Assembly: GCF_021117365.1 (NCBI RefSeq) | Contig: NZ_CP088262.1 | Span: 186,001-250,000, forward strand | Direction: 5' to 3' | From: Nocardioides sp. cx-173 | Lineage (GTDB): Bacteria; Actinomycetota; Actinomycetes; Propionibacteriales; Nocardioidaceae | Length of the DNA stretch: 64,000 nt | In this document: positions 25,730-33,546 of the stretch, one piece after another | How positions within the stretch are numbered: the stretch's first letter is position 1 | Layout: the number at the start of each line of letters is the position of its first letter | Made by a program: the position numbers and the translations under genes | Notes under the pieces: generated by a model | Seen by the model: the letters and a program-made list of their open reading frames with translations, nothing else | Told to the model about the DNA's origin: nothing | The model's database searches: none

Positions 25730-26815
25730 ATGGTCGACGTGCTGCTGCGGCCCCTCGCCGACGCCTTCATGCAGGTGGGCGTCTTCGTGGCGCTGCTCGT
25801 GGCGCCCTTCGGCTGGGCCCGCTTCCGCTGGGGCCACCGGCTCGACGACGCGCTCGTGCGGCACCGCCGCCTCGGCCCCCTCGTGGCCGCGGCGCTGACG
25901 GTGCCGCCCGGGTGCGGCGGGGCGATCGTCGTCATGGCGGTCTACGCCCGGGGCGGGGTGTCGTACGGCGCGGCGATCGCGGCGCTGGTCGCCACGATGG
26001 GGGACGCGTCCTGGGTCCTGCTCGCCGCCGACCCGGTGCTGACCTTGCAGCTGAAGGTCCTGCTCGTCACCGTGGGCGCGCTGTCCGGGTACGCGGTCGA
26101 CGCCCTGGGCATCGCGCCGCGGCGGCGGGTGGACGCCGTCGTACCGACCGCCCGGCCGCTGCCGGTGGATCCGGCGCCGCGCGAGCGCGTGCTCGTGGCC
26201 GCGGGGCACGTGCCGGCCGCGGTCCGGCTCCACGAGCTGGGCGTGCTGCCGGCGCTGTTGTGGCTGACCCTCGGCACCGGTGCGACGGTGAGCCTGCCGG
26301 TGACCTTCCAGCTGCTCCGGCCGGACAACCTCTACCTGGTGCTGGGGGTGGCGGGCACGGCCGTCGCCGTCGTGGCCTTCGTCCGCGGGGGCTGCAAGCT
26401 CGCCGACGACGACGACCGGACCGCTCACCCGACCTCGATGACCCAGGTGCTGCGCCACGGCGGCCACGAGATCGCGTTCGTCACCGTCTGGGTGGCCGTC
26501 GCCTACCTGGCCTGGTCGATGGTCACGCACCTGACCGGCTTCGACGGCTCCCAGCTGCCGCTGTTCGGGGTCGCCGGCGTCGTGGTCGGGGCGCTCGTGG
26601 GCCTGATCCCCGGCTGCGCGGTCCAGATCGTCTTCGCCGGGATCTTCCTGGCCGGCGGGATGCCGCTGTCGACCCTGGTCGCCAACACGGTGAGCCAGGA
26701 CGGCGACGCCCTGCTGCCGCTGCTCGCCCTGGAGCACCGCTCCGCGCTGCTCGCCACCGTCCTCACCACCGTGCCGGCCCTCCTGGTCGGCGCGGCACTG
26801 CTCGTCCTCACCTGA
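25730..26815 (+). CDS. putative manganese/heavy-metal transporter (ArsP_2-like, about 10 TM)
   Basis: This is a 361-residue polytopic membrane protein that looks internally duplicated. Each half carries a conserved cysteine turn, VPPGCGGAIVVMAVYARGG near the N-terminus and IPGCAVQIVFAGIFLAGG near the C-terminus, plus GDASWVLLAA and QDGDALLPLL. This is the pattern of the family annotated as putative manganese transporter / ten-TM heavy-metal exporter. A hydrophilic loop with EREEVLVAA-like residues separates the halves. AGGAG lies six bases before the ATG. Adjacency to manganese catalase supports a manganese role; the direction of transport is not established. Confidence 0.75.
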   Translation: MVDVLLRPLADAFMQVGVFVALLVAPFGWARFRWGHRLDDALVRHRRLGPLVAAALTVPPGCGGAIVVMAVYARGGVSYGAAIAALVATMGDASWVLLAADPVLTLQLKVLLVTVGALSGYAVDALGIAPRRRVDAVVPTARPLPVDPAPRERVLVAAGHVPAAVRLHELGVLPALLWLTLGTGATVSLPVTFQLLRPDNLYLVLGVAGTAVAVVAFVRGGCKLADDDDRTAHPTSMTQVLRHGGHEIAFVTVWVAVAYLAWSMVTHLTGFDGSQLPLFGVAGVVVGALVGLIPGCAVQIVFAGIFLAGGMPLSTLVANTVSQDGDALLPLLALEHRSALLATVLTTVPALLVGAALLVLT

Positions 26816-26832
26816 ACCCCCTGGAGGTCCCC

Positions 26833-27057
26833 ATGCCCCGCATCCTCGGCACCACCCGGCTCCACCTGGCCCTCGCCCTCGCCGCCGCCCTCACCGGCAC
26901 CCTCACCGGCACCACCTCCGGCGTGCTCGTCGCCGCCGTCGTCGTGGTCGTCGTCGCGTTGCGCGTCTGGGTGCGCGCCGAGTTGGCGTCGTCCAGTTTC
27001 ACCGGGTACCCGGTGAAACTCGCGCTTCCGGTACGAAACTTCATGCGGGAGGCATGA
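26833..27057 (+). CDS. small membrane protein whose C-terminus is encoded by a repeat
   Basis: This is a 74-residue protein of unknown family. It starts at an ATG with CTGGAGG upstream, 17 bases after the transporter stop. Two hydrophobic stretches (about residues 9-25 and 29-46) suggest a small membrane protein. The last 20 or so residues (SFTGYPVKLALPVRNFMREA) are translated from the family 2 palindromic element beginning at 26995, and the stop TGA overlaps the start of its second palindrome. The original C-terminus was probably replaced by the repeat. It is probably co-transcribed with the manganese genes; function unknown. Confidence 0.55.
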   Translation: MPRILGTTRLHLALALAAALTGTLTGTTSGVLVAAVVVVVVALRVWVRAELASSSFTGYPVKLALPVRNFMREA

Positions 27058-27082
27058 GTTTCACCGGGCACCCGGTGAATCT
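26995..27082. repeat. 88-bp palindromic element, family 2 copy A
   Basis: A perfect 26-bp palindrome (26995-27020, half AGTTTCACCGGGT) is followed by a 36-base middle with GTACGAAACTTCATGC, then a near-perfect 26-bp palindrome (27057-27082). The two palindromes start 62 bases apart. The middle can itself pair weakly (GCTTCC with GGGAGGC). It lies between the manganese operon and the convergent hemerythrin gene. It matches copy B at 29447-29534 in 76 of 88 positions. Confidence 0.92.
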
Positions 27083-27099
27083 CACAGCACCGCACGCAG

Positions 27100-27807
27100 C
27101 TAGCCCCGGTGCGTGCTGCGGTGCTCGCCGCGGCGCAGTACGCCGACCCGCTCGACGCGGCCGGCGGCGCGCGCCATGGCCTGGCTGGTGGTGCGCAGCC
27201 GGGTGGCGGTGCCGTTCGAGGTACGGCGGGCGGCCGCGTCGACGAGGTCCCGCGTGTGGTCGATGACCGTCAGCGGCAGCGCGGCCAGGGCGTTGCCGGG
27301 GGGACGGCGGGCAACGACAGGGTGCGGCCGGGTGGGCGCGGTGCGACGTACGGCCTCCCAGGCGACGCCGAGCTGACGCAGCCGGGCGGGTCCGACGGCT
27401 TCCTGCAGGCGCGGCAGCAGCTCGTCCTCCTCGTCACGCACGTCCTCGCGCAGGACCTCGACCAGGCGCCCGAGCACCTCGCGCCGCTCGCTCGGCGAGA
27501 GGGAGCCGTCCTCGAGACGTACCCAGAGCTCGTTGACCTCCTGGTGCTCCAGCTCGACCTGCAGGGTCAGCTGATGTCCCTCGGGCAGCAGTCGTCGCAG
27601 TTCGGGCCACAGCACCGACTCCTCGGCGAACGCGTGCGGGAACACCAGCCGGGCGATGCGGTGCAGCACCCGCTCCTGCTCGACGCCCGAGGTGCCCTCG
27701 AGCTGGTGCAGCAGCCGGTCGAGGCGTTCGTGGTCGCGCTTCTGCCGGGTGAGGACGCTCCAGGGGCCGCCGAGCTGGTCGACGGTCTGGTGGGCGAGGG
27801 AGGTCAT
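27100..27807 (-). CDS. hemerythrin domain-containing protein
   Basis: This is a 235-residue protein with an N-terminal HHE four-helix bundle. Candidate iron ligands are His26 (RQKRDHERL), His58 and Glu62 (FPHAFAEE), His in VELEHQEVNE and the acidic RDEEDELLP helix. Such proteins bind a di-iron centre and sense or scavenge oxygen, NO or peroxide. After residue 150 comes a Pro/Arg-rich linker and a basic helical tail (RRTSNGTATRLRTTSQAM) that could bind membrane or nucleic acid. It is convergent with the manganese-catalase operon, hinting at a shared oxidative-stress theme. Confidence 0.87.
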   Translation of the reverse strand: MTSLAHQTVDQLGGPWSVLTRQKRDHERLDRLLHQLEGTSGVEQERVLHRIARLVFPHAFAEESVLWPELRRLLPEGHQLTLQVELEHQEVNELWVRLEDGSLSPSERREVLGRLVEVLREDVRDEEDELLPRLQEAVGPARLRQLGVAWEAVRRTAPTRPHPVVARRPPGNALAALPLTVIDHTRDLVDAAARRTSNGTATRLRTTSQAMARAAGRVERVGVLRRGEHRSTHRG

Positions 27808-27836
27808 GGCGTGCTCCTGAGACGGTCGGGGGGCAG

Positions 27837-27851
27837 CGCTGGTACCCAGCG
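27837..27851. promoter_or_regulatory. short perfect inverted repeat upstream of hemerythrin gene
   Basis: CGCTGG and CCAGCG are separated by TAC, 30 bases upstream of the hemerythrin start and on the far side of the WYL gene end. It could be an operator or part of a terminator; the sequence does not decide. Confidence 0.3.
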
Positions 27852-27960
27852 GTCACCGGCGGCATGCTCGCTCCCGCGCAGCCCACCAGCCGCATGTAGG
27901 CCGCCGCTTTCGCCTCTACCCTCGCTGAAATATCGACCCGGTAGACCGTCGAACGACGTG

Positions 27961-28914
27961 TTACCTACCCTCCGCGGCCCGCACCAGCCGCTCGCCCAGG
28001 CGCGCCATCGCGTCGCGGAGCTCGGGCGGACCGACGACGGTGACCTCGGCGTCGTAGCGCGCCACCGCCCCGGCCAGCCCCGCCCACGACCATGAGCCGA
28101 GAACGAGCCGGCAGTGGTCGGGACCGAGCTCCTCGACCACCCCGTCCATCGAGTACGGCGCCACGTCGTGGGCGGGCAGCGTGAGGACCACCTCGCCGGT
28201 GCAGGGCCACTCGGGGGTGTCGGAGCCCCGGAATCGGCCGGCGACGAACGCGCCGGTGTCGCCGCCAGGCACCTCCCGCGGCACGAAGCGCGGGCCCGTC
28301 GGCGTGCGCGGGTTGAGCCGGTCGACGCGGAAGGTGCGCCAGTCGTCGCGGTCGAGGTCCCACGCCAGGAGATACCAGCGACCACCACGGACCAGCAGGT
28401 GGTGCGGCTCGGCCTGACGGGGTGGGGCGTCGGCGTCGCCGTAGTCGAACCGCAGCACCTCGCGCGCGCGCACCGCGCTGCTCACCGCGACGAGCACCTC
28501 GGGGTCGACCTCGCCGCCGGTGTGCCCCGGCATCGGCGTGACCTGCACCGCGTCGATGCGGTGCCGCAGCCGCGCTGGCATCACCTGGCGCAGCGTGGTG
28601 AGGGCCCGGGCCGCCCCCTCAGCCACGCCCGCCCCGCTGGCAGCGGCGGTCCGCAGCGCCACCGCGAGCGCCACGGCCTGGTCGTCGTCGAACAGCAGCG
28701 GTGGCAGGTCGCTGCCGGCGTCGAGGCGGTACCCGCCGTCGGGACCCTTCACGGTGCGGACCCGGTAGCCGAGCTCGCGCAGGCTGTCGACGTCGCGCCG
28801 TACGGTGCGCGGGCTGACCTCCAGCCGCTCGGCCAGGACCTGGCCGGGCCAGTCGCGGCGTACCTGCAGCAGTGAGAGCAGCGCCAGCAACCGGGCGGAA
28901 GGTCCGTGGGTCAT
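27961..28914 (-). CDS. YafY/WYL-domain transcriptional regulator
   Basis: This is a 317-residue regulator. The N-terminal winged HTH (RLLALLSLLQVRRDWPGQVL, SPRTVRRDVDSLRELGY) is DeoR/HTH_11-like. The middle WYL domain (about 140-215) has FDYGDADAPPRQAEPHHLLV and the variant core GGRWYLLAWDLDRDDWRTFRVDR. WYL domains commonly sense nucleotides or DNA ends. The ATG lies 100 bases from the divergent VOC-family gene, arranged as in many YafY-VOC pairs where the regulator controls its neighbour. Confidence 0.9.
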   Translation of the reverse strand: MTHGPSARLLALLSLLQVRRDWPGQVLAERLEVSPRTVRRDVDSLRELGYRVRTVKGPDGGYRLDAGSDLPPLLFDDDQAVALAVALRTAAASGAGVAEGAARALTTLRQVMPARLRHRIDAVQVTPMPGHTGGEVDPEVLVAVSSAVRAREVLRFDYGDADAPPRQAEPHHLLVRGGRWYLLAWDLDRDDWRTFRVDRLNPRTPTGPRFVPREVPGGDTGAFVAGRFRGSDTPEWPCTGEVVLTLPAHDVAPYSMDGVVEELGPDHCRLVLGSWSWAGLAGAVARYDAEVTVVGPPELRDAMARLGERLVRAAEGR

Positions 28915-29014
28915 GACCGCAGTCTCGCCGAAGTAGCGGTCACGATCTGACCGCTACCTCGCAGATGCTCCTCCCCGTGTCCCGGATCGACCGGGCCGAA
29001 CACGAGGAGCACCG

Positions 29015-29437
29015 ATGAGCATCACGACCGTCACCCACCTGAACCTCCGCGGCGAGGCCCGCGCCGCGCTGGAGCACTACCGCGCCGTCTTCGGCGGCGA
29101 GCTGGTCGCGGTAACGTACGCCGACGCCCAGGCTATCTCGGACCCGGCCGAGGCCGACTGGGTCATGTGGGGCCAGGTCGCCTCGGCCGAGGGCTTCCAC
29201 GTCATGGCCTACGACGTTCCCTCCTCGCGGTCCTGGAGTCGGGGCGAGGACCCGTTCTTCGTGTCCGTGCGGGGCCAGGACGTCGAGGAGATCACCCGCT
29301 ACTGGGAGCGCCTCAGCGACGGCGCCGACGTGCTCGTGCCGCTCGCGCCCGCGGCCTGGGCGCCGCTCTACGGGATGGTGCGCGACCGGTTCGGGGTCAA
29401 CTGGGTGCTCGACGTGGCGGTCGAGTACGCGGGGTAG
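29015..29437 (+). CDS. VOC family protein (PhnB-like)
   Basis: This is a 140-residue single-domain vicinal-oxygen-chelate protein of the PhnB/3-demethylubiquinone-methyltransferase-like group: LNLRGEARAALEHYRAVFGG at the N-terminus and a C-terminal YGMVRDRFGVNWVLDV. Typical glyoxalase metal ligands (His/Glu) are not complete, so enzymatic activity is uncertain. It is divergent from the WYL regulator and probably controlled by it. A family 2 repeat begins ten bases after its stop. Confidence 0.87.
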   Translation: MSITTVTHLNLRGEARAALEHYRAVFGGELVAVTYADAQAISDPAEADWVMWGQVASAEGFHVMAYDVPSSRSWSRGEDPFFVSVRGQDVEEITRYWERLSDGADVLVPLAPAAWAPLYGMVRDRFGVNWVLDVAVEYAG

Positions 29438-29446
29438 CCGGCAGCG

Positions 29447-29534
29447 AGTTTCACCGGGTGCCCGGTGAAACTGGCGGCTCCCGTACGAAACTTCATGCCG
29501 GAAGCGCGAGATTCACCGGGTGCCCGGTGAATCT
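29447..29534. repeat. 88-bp palindromic element, family 2 copy B
   Basis: Palindrome one (29447-29472) and palindrome two (29509-29534, half AGATTCACCGGG) flank a 36-base middle with GTACGAAACTTCATGC. The starts of the palindromes are again 62 bases apart. The element lies between the VOC gene and the convergent ABC ATPase. It differs from copy A at 12 of 88 positions, with the palindrome arms better conserved than the flanks of the middle. Confidence 0.92.
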
Positions 29535-29565
29535 CGCGCAGCCTCGCGCAGCCGGACAGCCGCGC

Positions 29566-30657
29566 TCAGGCGCTGAGCCGGGCCCCGCTGGCGGTGTCGA
29601 AGACGTGCACCTTGTCGGGGGTGGTGGCCAGCTTGACGGTCGCGCCCTTGACCAGGTCGCGACGCGCCTCGACGCGGACGACCATCTGGTGCAGCATGTC
29701 GGAGCCCTCGACGGCGGGGGTGCCGTAGAGGAAGGCGTCGGCGCCCAGCTCCTCGATCACCGCGACCTTGACCGGGTAGCCGTCCTCCTCGTCGCCGACC
29801 ACGCGCCAGGACTCGGGGCGGACGCCGAGGGTCACCTCGCCGTCGGCGCGACCGAGGGCCTCGCGGTCGACCAGCAGCTCGTGCCCGTCCACCTCCACCC
29901 GGCCGTTGGCGTTGACCTTGCCGGTGAGCAGGTTCATGGCGGGGGAGCCGATGAACCCGGCGACGAACAGGTTGGCCGGCCGGTCGTAGAGCGCGAGCGG
30001 GGTGTCGACCTGCTGCAGGATGCCGTCCTTCAGTACGGCGACCCGGTCACCCATCGTCATCGCCTCGACCTGGTCGTGGGTGACGTAGACGGTCGTGATC
30101 CCCAGCCGCTGCTGGAGCGCCGCGATCTGCGTGCGGGTGGAGACGCGCAGCTTGGCGTCGAGGTTCGACAGCGGCTCGTCCATGCAGAACACCTGCGGCT
30201 GGCGCACGATGGCGCGGCCCATGGCCACGCGCTGGCGCTGGCCGCCGGAGAGCGCCTTCGGCTTGCGCGAGAGGTACTCCTCCAGGTCGAGCAGCTTGGC
30301 CGCCTCCTGGACGCGGGTGGTGCGCTCGGCCTTGCCGATCCCGGCCATCTTGAGCGCGAAGCCCATGTTCTCGGCGACGCTCATGTGCGGGTAGAGGGCG
30401 TAGTTCTGGAACACCATCGCGATGTCGCGGTCCTTGGGAGGGACGTGGGTGATGTCGCGATCGCCGATCCTGATCGTGCCCGCCGTCACCTCCTCGAGTC
30501 CCGCGAGCATGCGGAGCGAGGTGGACTTGCCGCACCCCGAGGGGCCGACGAGGACCATGAACTCCCCGTCCTCGATCTCGAGGTTGAGGTCGTCCACGGC
30601 GGGGGTCTCGGACCCCGGGTAGATGCGTTGTGCGTGCTCGAAGCTCACTGAGGCCAT
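29566..30657 (-). CDS. sugar-type ABC transporter ATP-binding protein (MsiK/UgpC-like), orphan
   Basis: This is a 363-residue ATPase of the carbohydrate-importer class. It has Walker A GPSGCGKST at 38-46, signature LSGGQRQRVAMGRAIVR, Walker B VFCMDEPLSNLDAKLR and H-loop YVTHDQVEAMTMGDR. C-terminal MalK-type TOBE/regulatory domains follow (GVRPESWRV). No permease or binding protein is adjacent. In actinobacteria one such MsiK ATPase often energises several sugar importers encoded elsewhere, which fits this gene. The symbol is withheld because msiK identity needs genomic context. Confidence 0.88.
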   Translation of the reverse strand: MASVSFEHAQRIYPGSETPAVDDLNLEIEDGEFMVLVGPSGCGKSTSLRMLAGLEEVTAGTIRIGDRDITHVPPKDRDIAMVFQNYALYPHMSVAENMGFALKMAGIGKAERTTRVQEAAKLLDLEEYLSRKPKALSGGQRQRVAMGRAIVRQPQVFCMDEPLSNLDAKLRVSTRTQIAALQQRLGITTVYVTHDQVEAMTMGDRVAVLKDGILQQVDTPLALYDRPANLFVAGFIGSPAMNLLTGKVNANGRVEVDGHELLVDREALGRADGEVTLGVRPESWRVVGDEEDGYPVKVAVIEELGADAFLYGTPAVEGSDMLHQMVVRVEARRDLVKGATVKLATTPDKVHVFDTASGARLSA

Positions 30658-30764
30658 GGCGGAGCCATCCCTTCACCGGCAGGTACGTGCCGGACGATCC
30701 ATAGTGGAGGGTCGACCGGGTGATCCCGGTCACACGGCACGCTAGCCGCTCAGGCGCGGCCTGA

Positions 30765-31418
30765 CTAGGACCGCAGGTAGGTCAGGGTCGCCAGGACCCG
30801 GCGGTGGCCGCTGTCGGAGGTGGACAGGCCGAGCTTGGCGAAAATGTTGCCGATGTGCTTGCTGACGCCGGTCTCCGACAGCACGAGCTCCTCGGCGATG
30901 TCGTTGTTGGACTTGCCCTCCGCGACCAGCGAGAGCACCTCGCGCTCGCGTGGCGTGAGCGAGCGGATCGGGTCGTTGCTGGAGCGCCGGCTAAGCAGCT
31001 GGGCGATCACCTCGGGGTCCATGGCGGTGCCGCCGCCGAGCACCCGGCGCAGCGCGTCGACGAACTGGCCGACGTCGCCGACGCGGTCCTTGAGCAGGTA
31101 GCCGACCCCACCGGAGCCACCGGACAGCAGCCGCCCGGCGTACTGGTCCTCCACGTGGGCCGAGAGCACGAGCACCGGGAAGTCCGGCACCCGCTCGCGC
31201 AGCTCTAGCGCGGCCCGCAGCCCCTCGTTGGTGAACGTCGGCGGCATTCGTACGTCGAGCACGGCGCCGTCGATGCCCTCGTCGCGATGCGCGTCGAAGG
31301 CGGCGAGCAGGTCGTCGGCGTTGTCGACGGCCTCGACGACGATGAACCCCTCGCTCTCGACGAGCAGGGTCAGGCCGGCGCGCAGCAGGGCGTCGTCCTC
31401 GGCGATCAGGATCCGCAC
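30765..31418 (-). CDS. NarL/LuxR-type response regulator
   Basis: This is a 217-residue response regulator. The receiver has Glu7-Asp8-Asp9, phosphoacceptor Asp55 (GAVLDVRMPP) and Lys in GYLLKDRVGD. The output is a LuxR helix-turn-helix (LTPREREVLSLVAEGKSNND, ETGVSKHIGNIFAKLGL). The GTG start at 31418 lies inside the 3' end of the kinase gene (13-base overlap). It should be activated by that kinase and is likely to control the divergent ABC exporter at 32790-35997. Confidence 0.93.
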   Translation of the reverse strand: MRILIAEDDALLRAGLTLLVESEGFIVVEAVDNADDLLAAFDAHRDEGIDGAVLDVRMPPTFTNEGLRAALELRERVPDFPVLVLSAHVEDQYAGRLLSGGSGGVGYLLKDRVGDVGQFVDALRRVLGGGTAMDPEVIAQLLSRRSSNDPIRSLTPREREVLSLVAEGKSNNDIAEELVLSETGVSKHIGNIFAKLGLSTSDSGHRRVLATLTYLRS

Positions 31419-32656
31419 GGCAGCTCCACCTTCACGGTCGTCGGTCCACCCACCGGGCTGGTGAGGTGCAGGGTGCCCTCGAACGCCGAGGCCCGCCGCG
31501 CGATCCCGGCCAGGCCGCTGCCCGCCTCGGCGGACGCGCCCCCGACGCCGTCGTCGCGGACCTCCACGACCAGGACCTGCTCGTCGTCGCGCACCTCGGT
31601 GCGCAGCGAGACGCCGACACGGGAGGCGCCGGAGTGCTTCATCGCGTTGGTCAGCGCCTCGGCGAGGACGAAGTACGCCGCCGACTCGACGGCGGCCGGC
31701 GCGCGGCGCAGGCCGCTGACGTCGAGCGTGCAGGGGATCGTGGCCCGGCTGGTGAGCGACGACGCGGCGTCGCCCAGGCCGAGCTCGTCGAGCACGGGCG
31801 GGTAGATGTCGTGGACGGCGGTGCGCAGCCCGGCCAGGGCGTCGCCCGCGGCCTCCTGGGCGCGTTCGAGCAGCGGCAGCGCCGTCGTGGCGTCGGTCTC
31901 GAGCGCGCGGCGGGCCATGCCCAGCATCATCACCACCGACACCAAGCGGTTCTGGGCGCCGTCGTGCAGCTCGCGCTCGATGCGCCGCAGCTCGGCGGAG
32001 TGCGCGTCCAGGGCGGCGGCCCGGCTCGCGGACAGGGCGTCCACTCGCTGCGCGAGCACCTCCGAGCGGGGCCGCTCGAGGACGGCGAGGGTCCCGCGCG
32101 CGATGCGCCGCGCGGCCCACGGGGTGAGGAGCCAGGCCGCGGTCCCGTACAGCAGGCCGAGGCCGATGGTCAGCCACGCGTCGCGCCAGCTCTCGATCGG
32201 GAAGGCGAGCGACAGCGGCAGGTCGTCGGGGAACAGCCACCACCACGGAGCGCCCACGACGTACAGGACCGCCGCGAAGCTCATCGACACCAGCAGGATC
32301 GACACGACGAAGACCAGCGTCGCGTGCAGCAGCAGCCAGCGCAGGTTGCGGCGGGTCTGCGGTGCCCGCAGGTCGTGCTCGGCCTCGCCCAGGTCCGTCG
32401 TACGGCGGTCGGGCGCGGCGGCGAACCGCGCCGCGGCCGCGTGGGCGCGGGTCGCGAGCCGGTGCACGAGGTCGAGCGTGGGGGCGCCGCCGGTGCGACC
32501 GCTCAGCAGGGCCGCGAGCGGCAGCGAGAGGAGCGCGACGAGCAGGACCGCGATCGAGGCGGGCCACCCGACGACCTCGAGGGCGAGGTAGCGCAGGTCG
32601 CGCAGGCGCTCGCGCAGGGCCCGCCGCGACGGGCCGGGCCTCCTCGACTCGGTCAC
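31406..32656 (-). CDS. NarL-family sensor histidine kinase
   Basis: This is a 416-residue membrane histidine kinase. Four hydrophobic segments (about 35-52, 108-135, 139-155 and 160-180) form an N-terminal sensor with little extracytoplasmic sequence, like LiaS/DesK intramembrane-sensing kinases. The HisKA_3 box is ERELHDGAQNRLV with phospho-His231. The ATP-binding domain has EALTNAMKHS and the DDGVGG and GSGLAGI glycine boxes. It is divergent from an FtsX/MacB exporter, the usual layout for sensing envelope or antibiotic stress. Confidence 0.92.
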   Translation of the reverse strand: MTESRRPGPSRRALRERLRDLRYLALEVVGWPASIAVLLVALLSLPLAALLSGRTGGAPTLDLVHRLATRAHAAAARFAAAPDRRTTDLGEAEHDLRAPQTRRNLRWLLLHATLVFVVSILLVSMSFAAVLYVVGAPWWWLFPDDLPLSLAFPIESWRDAWLTIGLGLLYGTAAWLLTPWAARRIARGTLAVLERPRSEVLAQRVDALSASRAAALDAHSAELRRIERELHDGAQNRLVSVVMMLGMARRALETDATTALPLLERAQEAAGDALAGLRTAVHDIYPPVLDELGLGDAASSLTSRATIPCTLDVSGLRRAPAAVESAAYFVLAEALTNAMKHSGASRVGVSLRTEVRDDEQVLVVEVRDDGVGGASAEAGSGLAGIARRASAFEGTLHLTSPVGGPTTVKVELPCGS

Positions 32657-32789
32657 CTGTCCATCCTCCCGGCCGCGGGGGGCCTTTGTCGGTAGGGCTG
32701 GCTACACCATCAAGAGGGTGGTCAGCACGGTCGAGACGAGCGTCCCCGAAACCTAGCGTCGTAGACCTCCCACGACGAAGGAAAAGACC

Positions 32790-33545
32790 ATGTTGACCCA
32801 GGACCTGATGTCCCCACCGACCACGGCGCTGTCGCTGCGCGGCGTCACCAAGACCTACGGCTCGGGGCACCGTCCCGTGACCGCGCTGCGCGGTGTCTCC
32901 GTGGAGATCCCCACCCAGTCCTTCACCGCCGTGATGGGCCCCTCGGGCTCCGGCAAGAGCACGCTGCTGCAGTGCGCGGCCGGCCTGGACCGCCCCGACA
33001 GCGGCACCGTCGTCGTCGGCGGCACCGAGATCTCCGCGATGCGGACCAAGGCGCTGACGGTCTTCCGTCGCGACCACGTCGGCTTCGTCTTCCAGGCCTA
33101 CAACCTGCTGCCCCACCTCTCGGTGGAGCAGAACGTCACCCTGCCGCTGCTCCTCAGCGGCCACGACGTCGACCGGGCGTGGCTCGGCCACATCCTCGAG
33201 GCGGTCGGTCTCGCCGACCTGACCCGGCGGATGCCGGCGGAGCTCTCCGGCGGCCAGCAGCAGCGGGCCGCGATCGCCCGTGCGCTGGTCACCCGGCCCG
33301 CGGCGGTCTTCGCCGACGAGCCAACCGGCGCCCTCGACTCCACGACCGGCCACCAGGTGCTCGAGCTGCTGCGCCAGACCGCCACCGAGCTGGGCCAGAC
33401 CGTCGTCATGGTCACGCACGACCCGATCGCCGCCGGGTACGCCGACCGGGTGCTGTTCCTCGCCGACGGCGAGATCGTCGGTGCCATGGACAAGCCCGAC
33501 GCGCGTCGCGTGGCCGAGCACATGACCACGATGGGCGGTCACTGA
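32790..33545 (+). CDS. ABC transporter ATP-binding protein, LolD/MacB type
   Basis: This is a 251-residue ATPase with Walker A GPSGSGKST at 50-58, Q-loop FVFQAYNLLPHLS, signature LSGGQQQRAAIARAL, Walker B AVFADEPTGALDS and H-loop VTHDPIAAGYADRV. This is the LolD/FtsE/MacB set that drives mechanotransmission without moving substrate through the membrane. An AAGGAAAAG precedes the ATG. Its stop is one base from the permease ATG, so the two form one transporter, divergent from its presumed two-component regulator. Confidence 0.94.
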   Translation: MLTQDLMSPPTTALSLRGVTKTYGSGHRPVTALRGVSVEIPTQSFTAVMGPSGSGKSTLLQCAAGLDRPDSGTVVVGGTEISAMRTKALTVFRRDHVGFVFQAYNLLPHLSVEQNVTLPLLLSGHDVDRAWLGHILEAVGLADLTRRMPAELSGGQQQRAAIARALVTRPAAVFADEPTGALDSTTGHQVLELLRQTATELGQTVVMVTHDPIAAGYADRVLFLADGEIVGAMDKPDARRVAEHMTTMGGH

Positions 33546-33546
33546 G

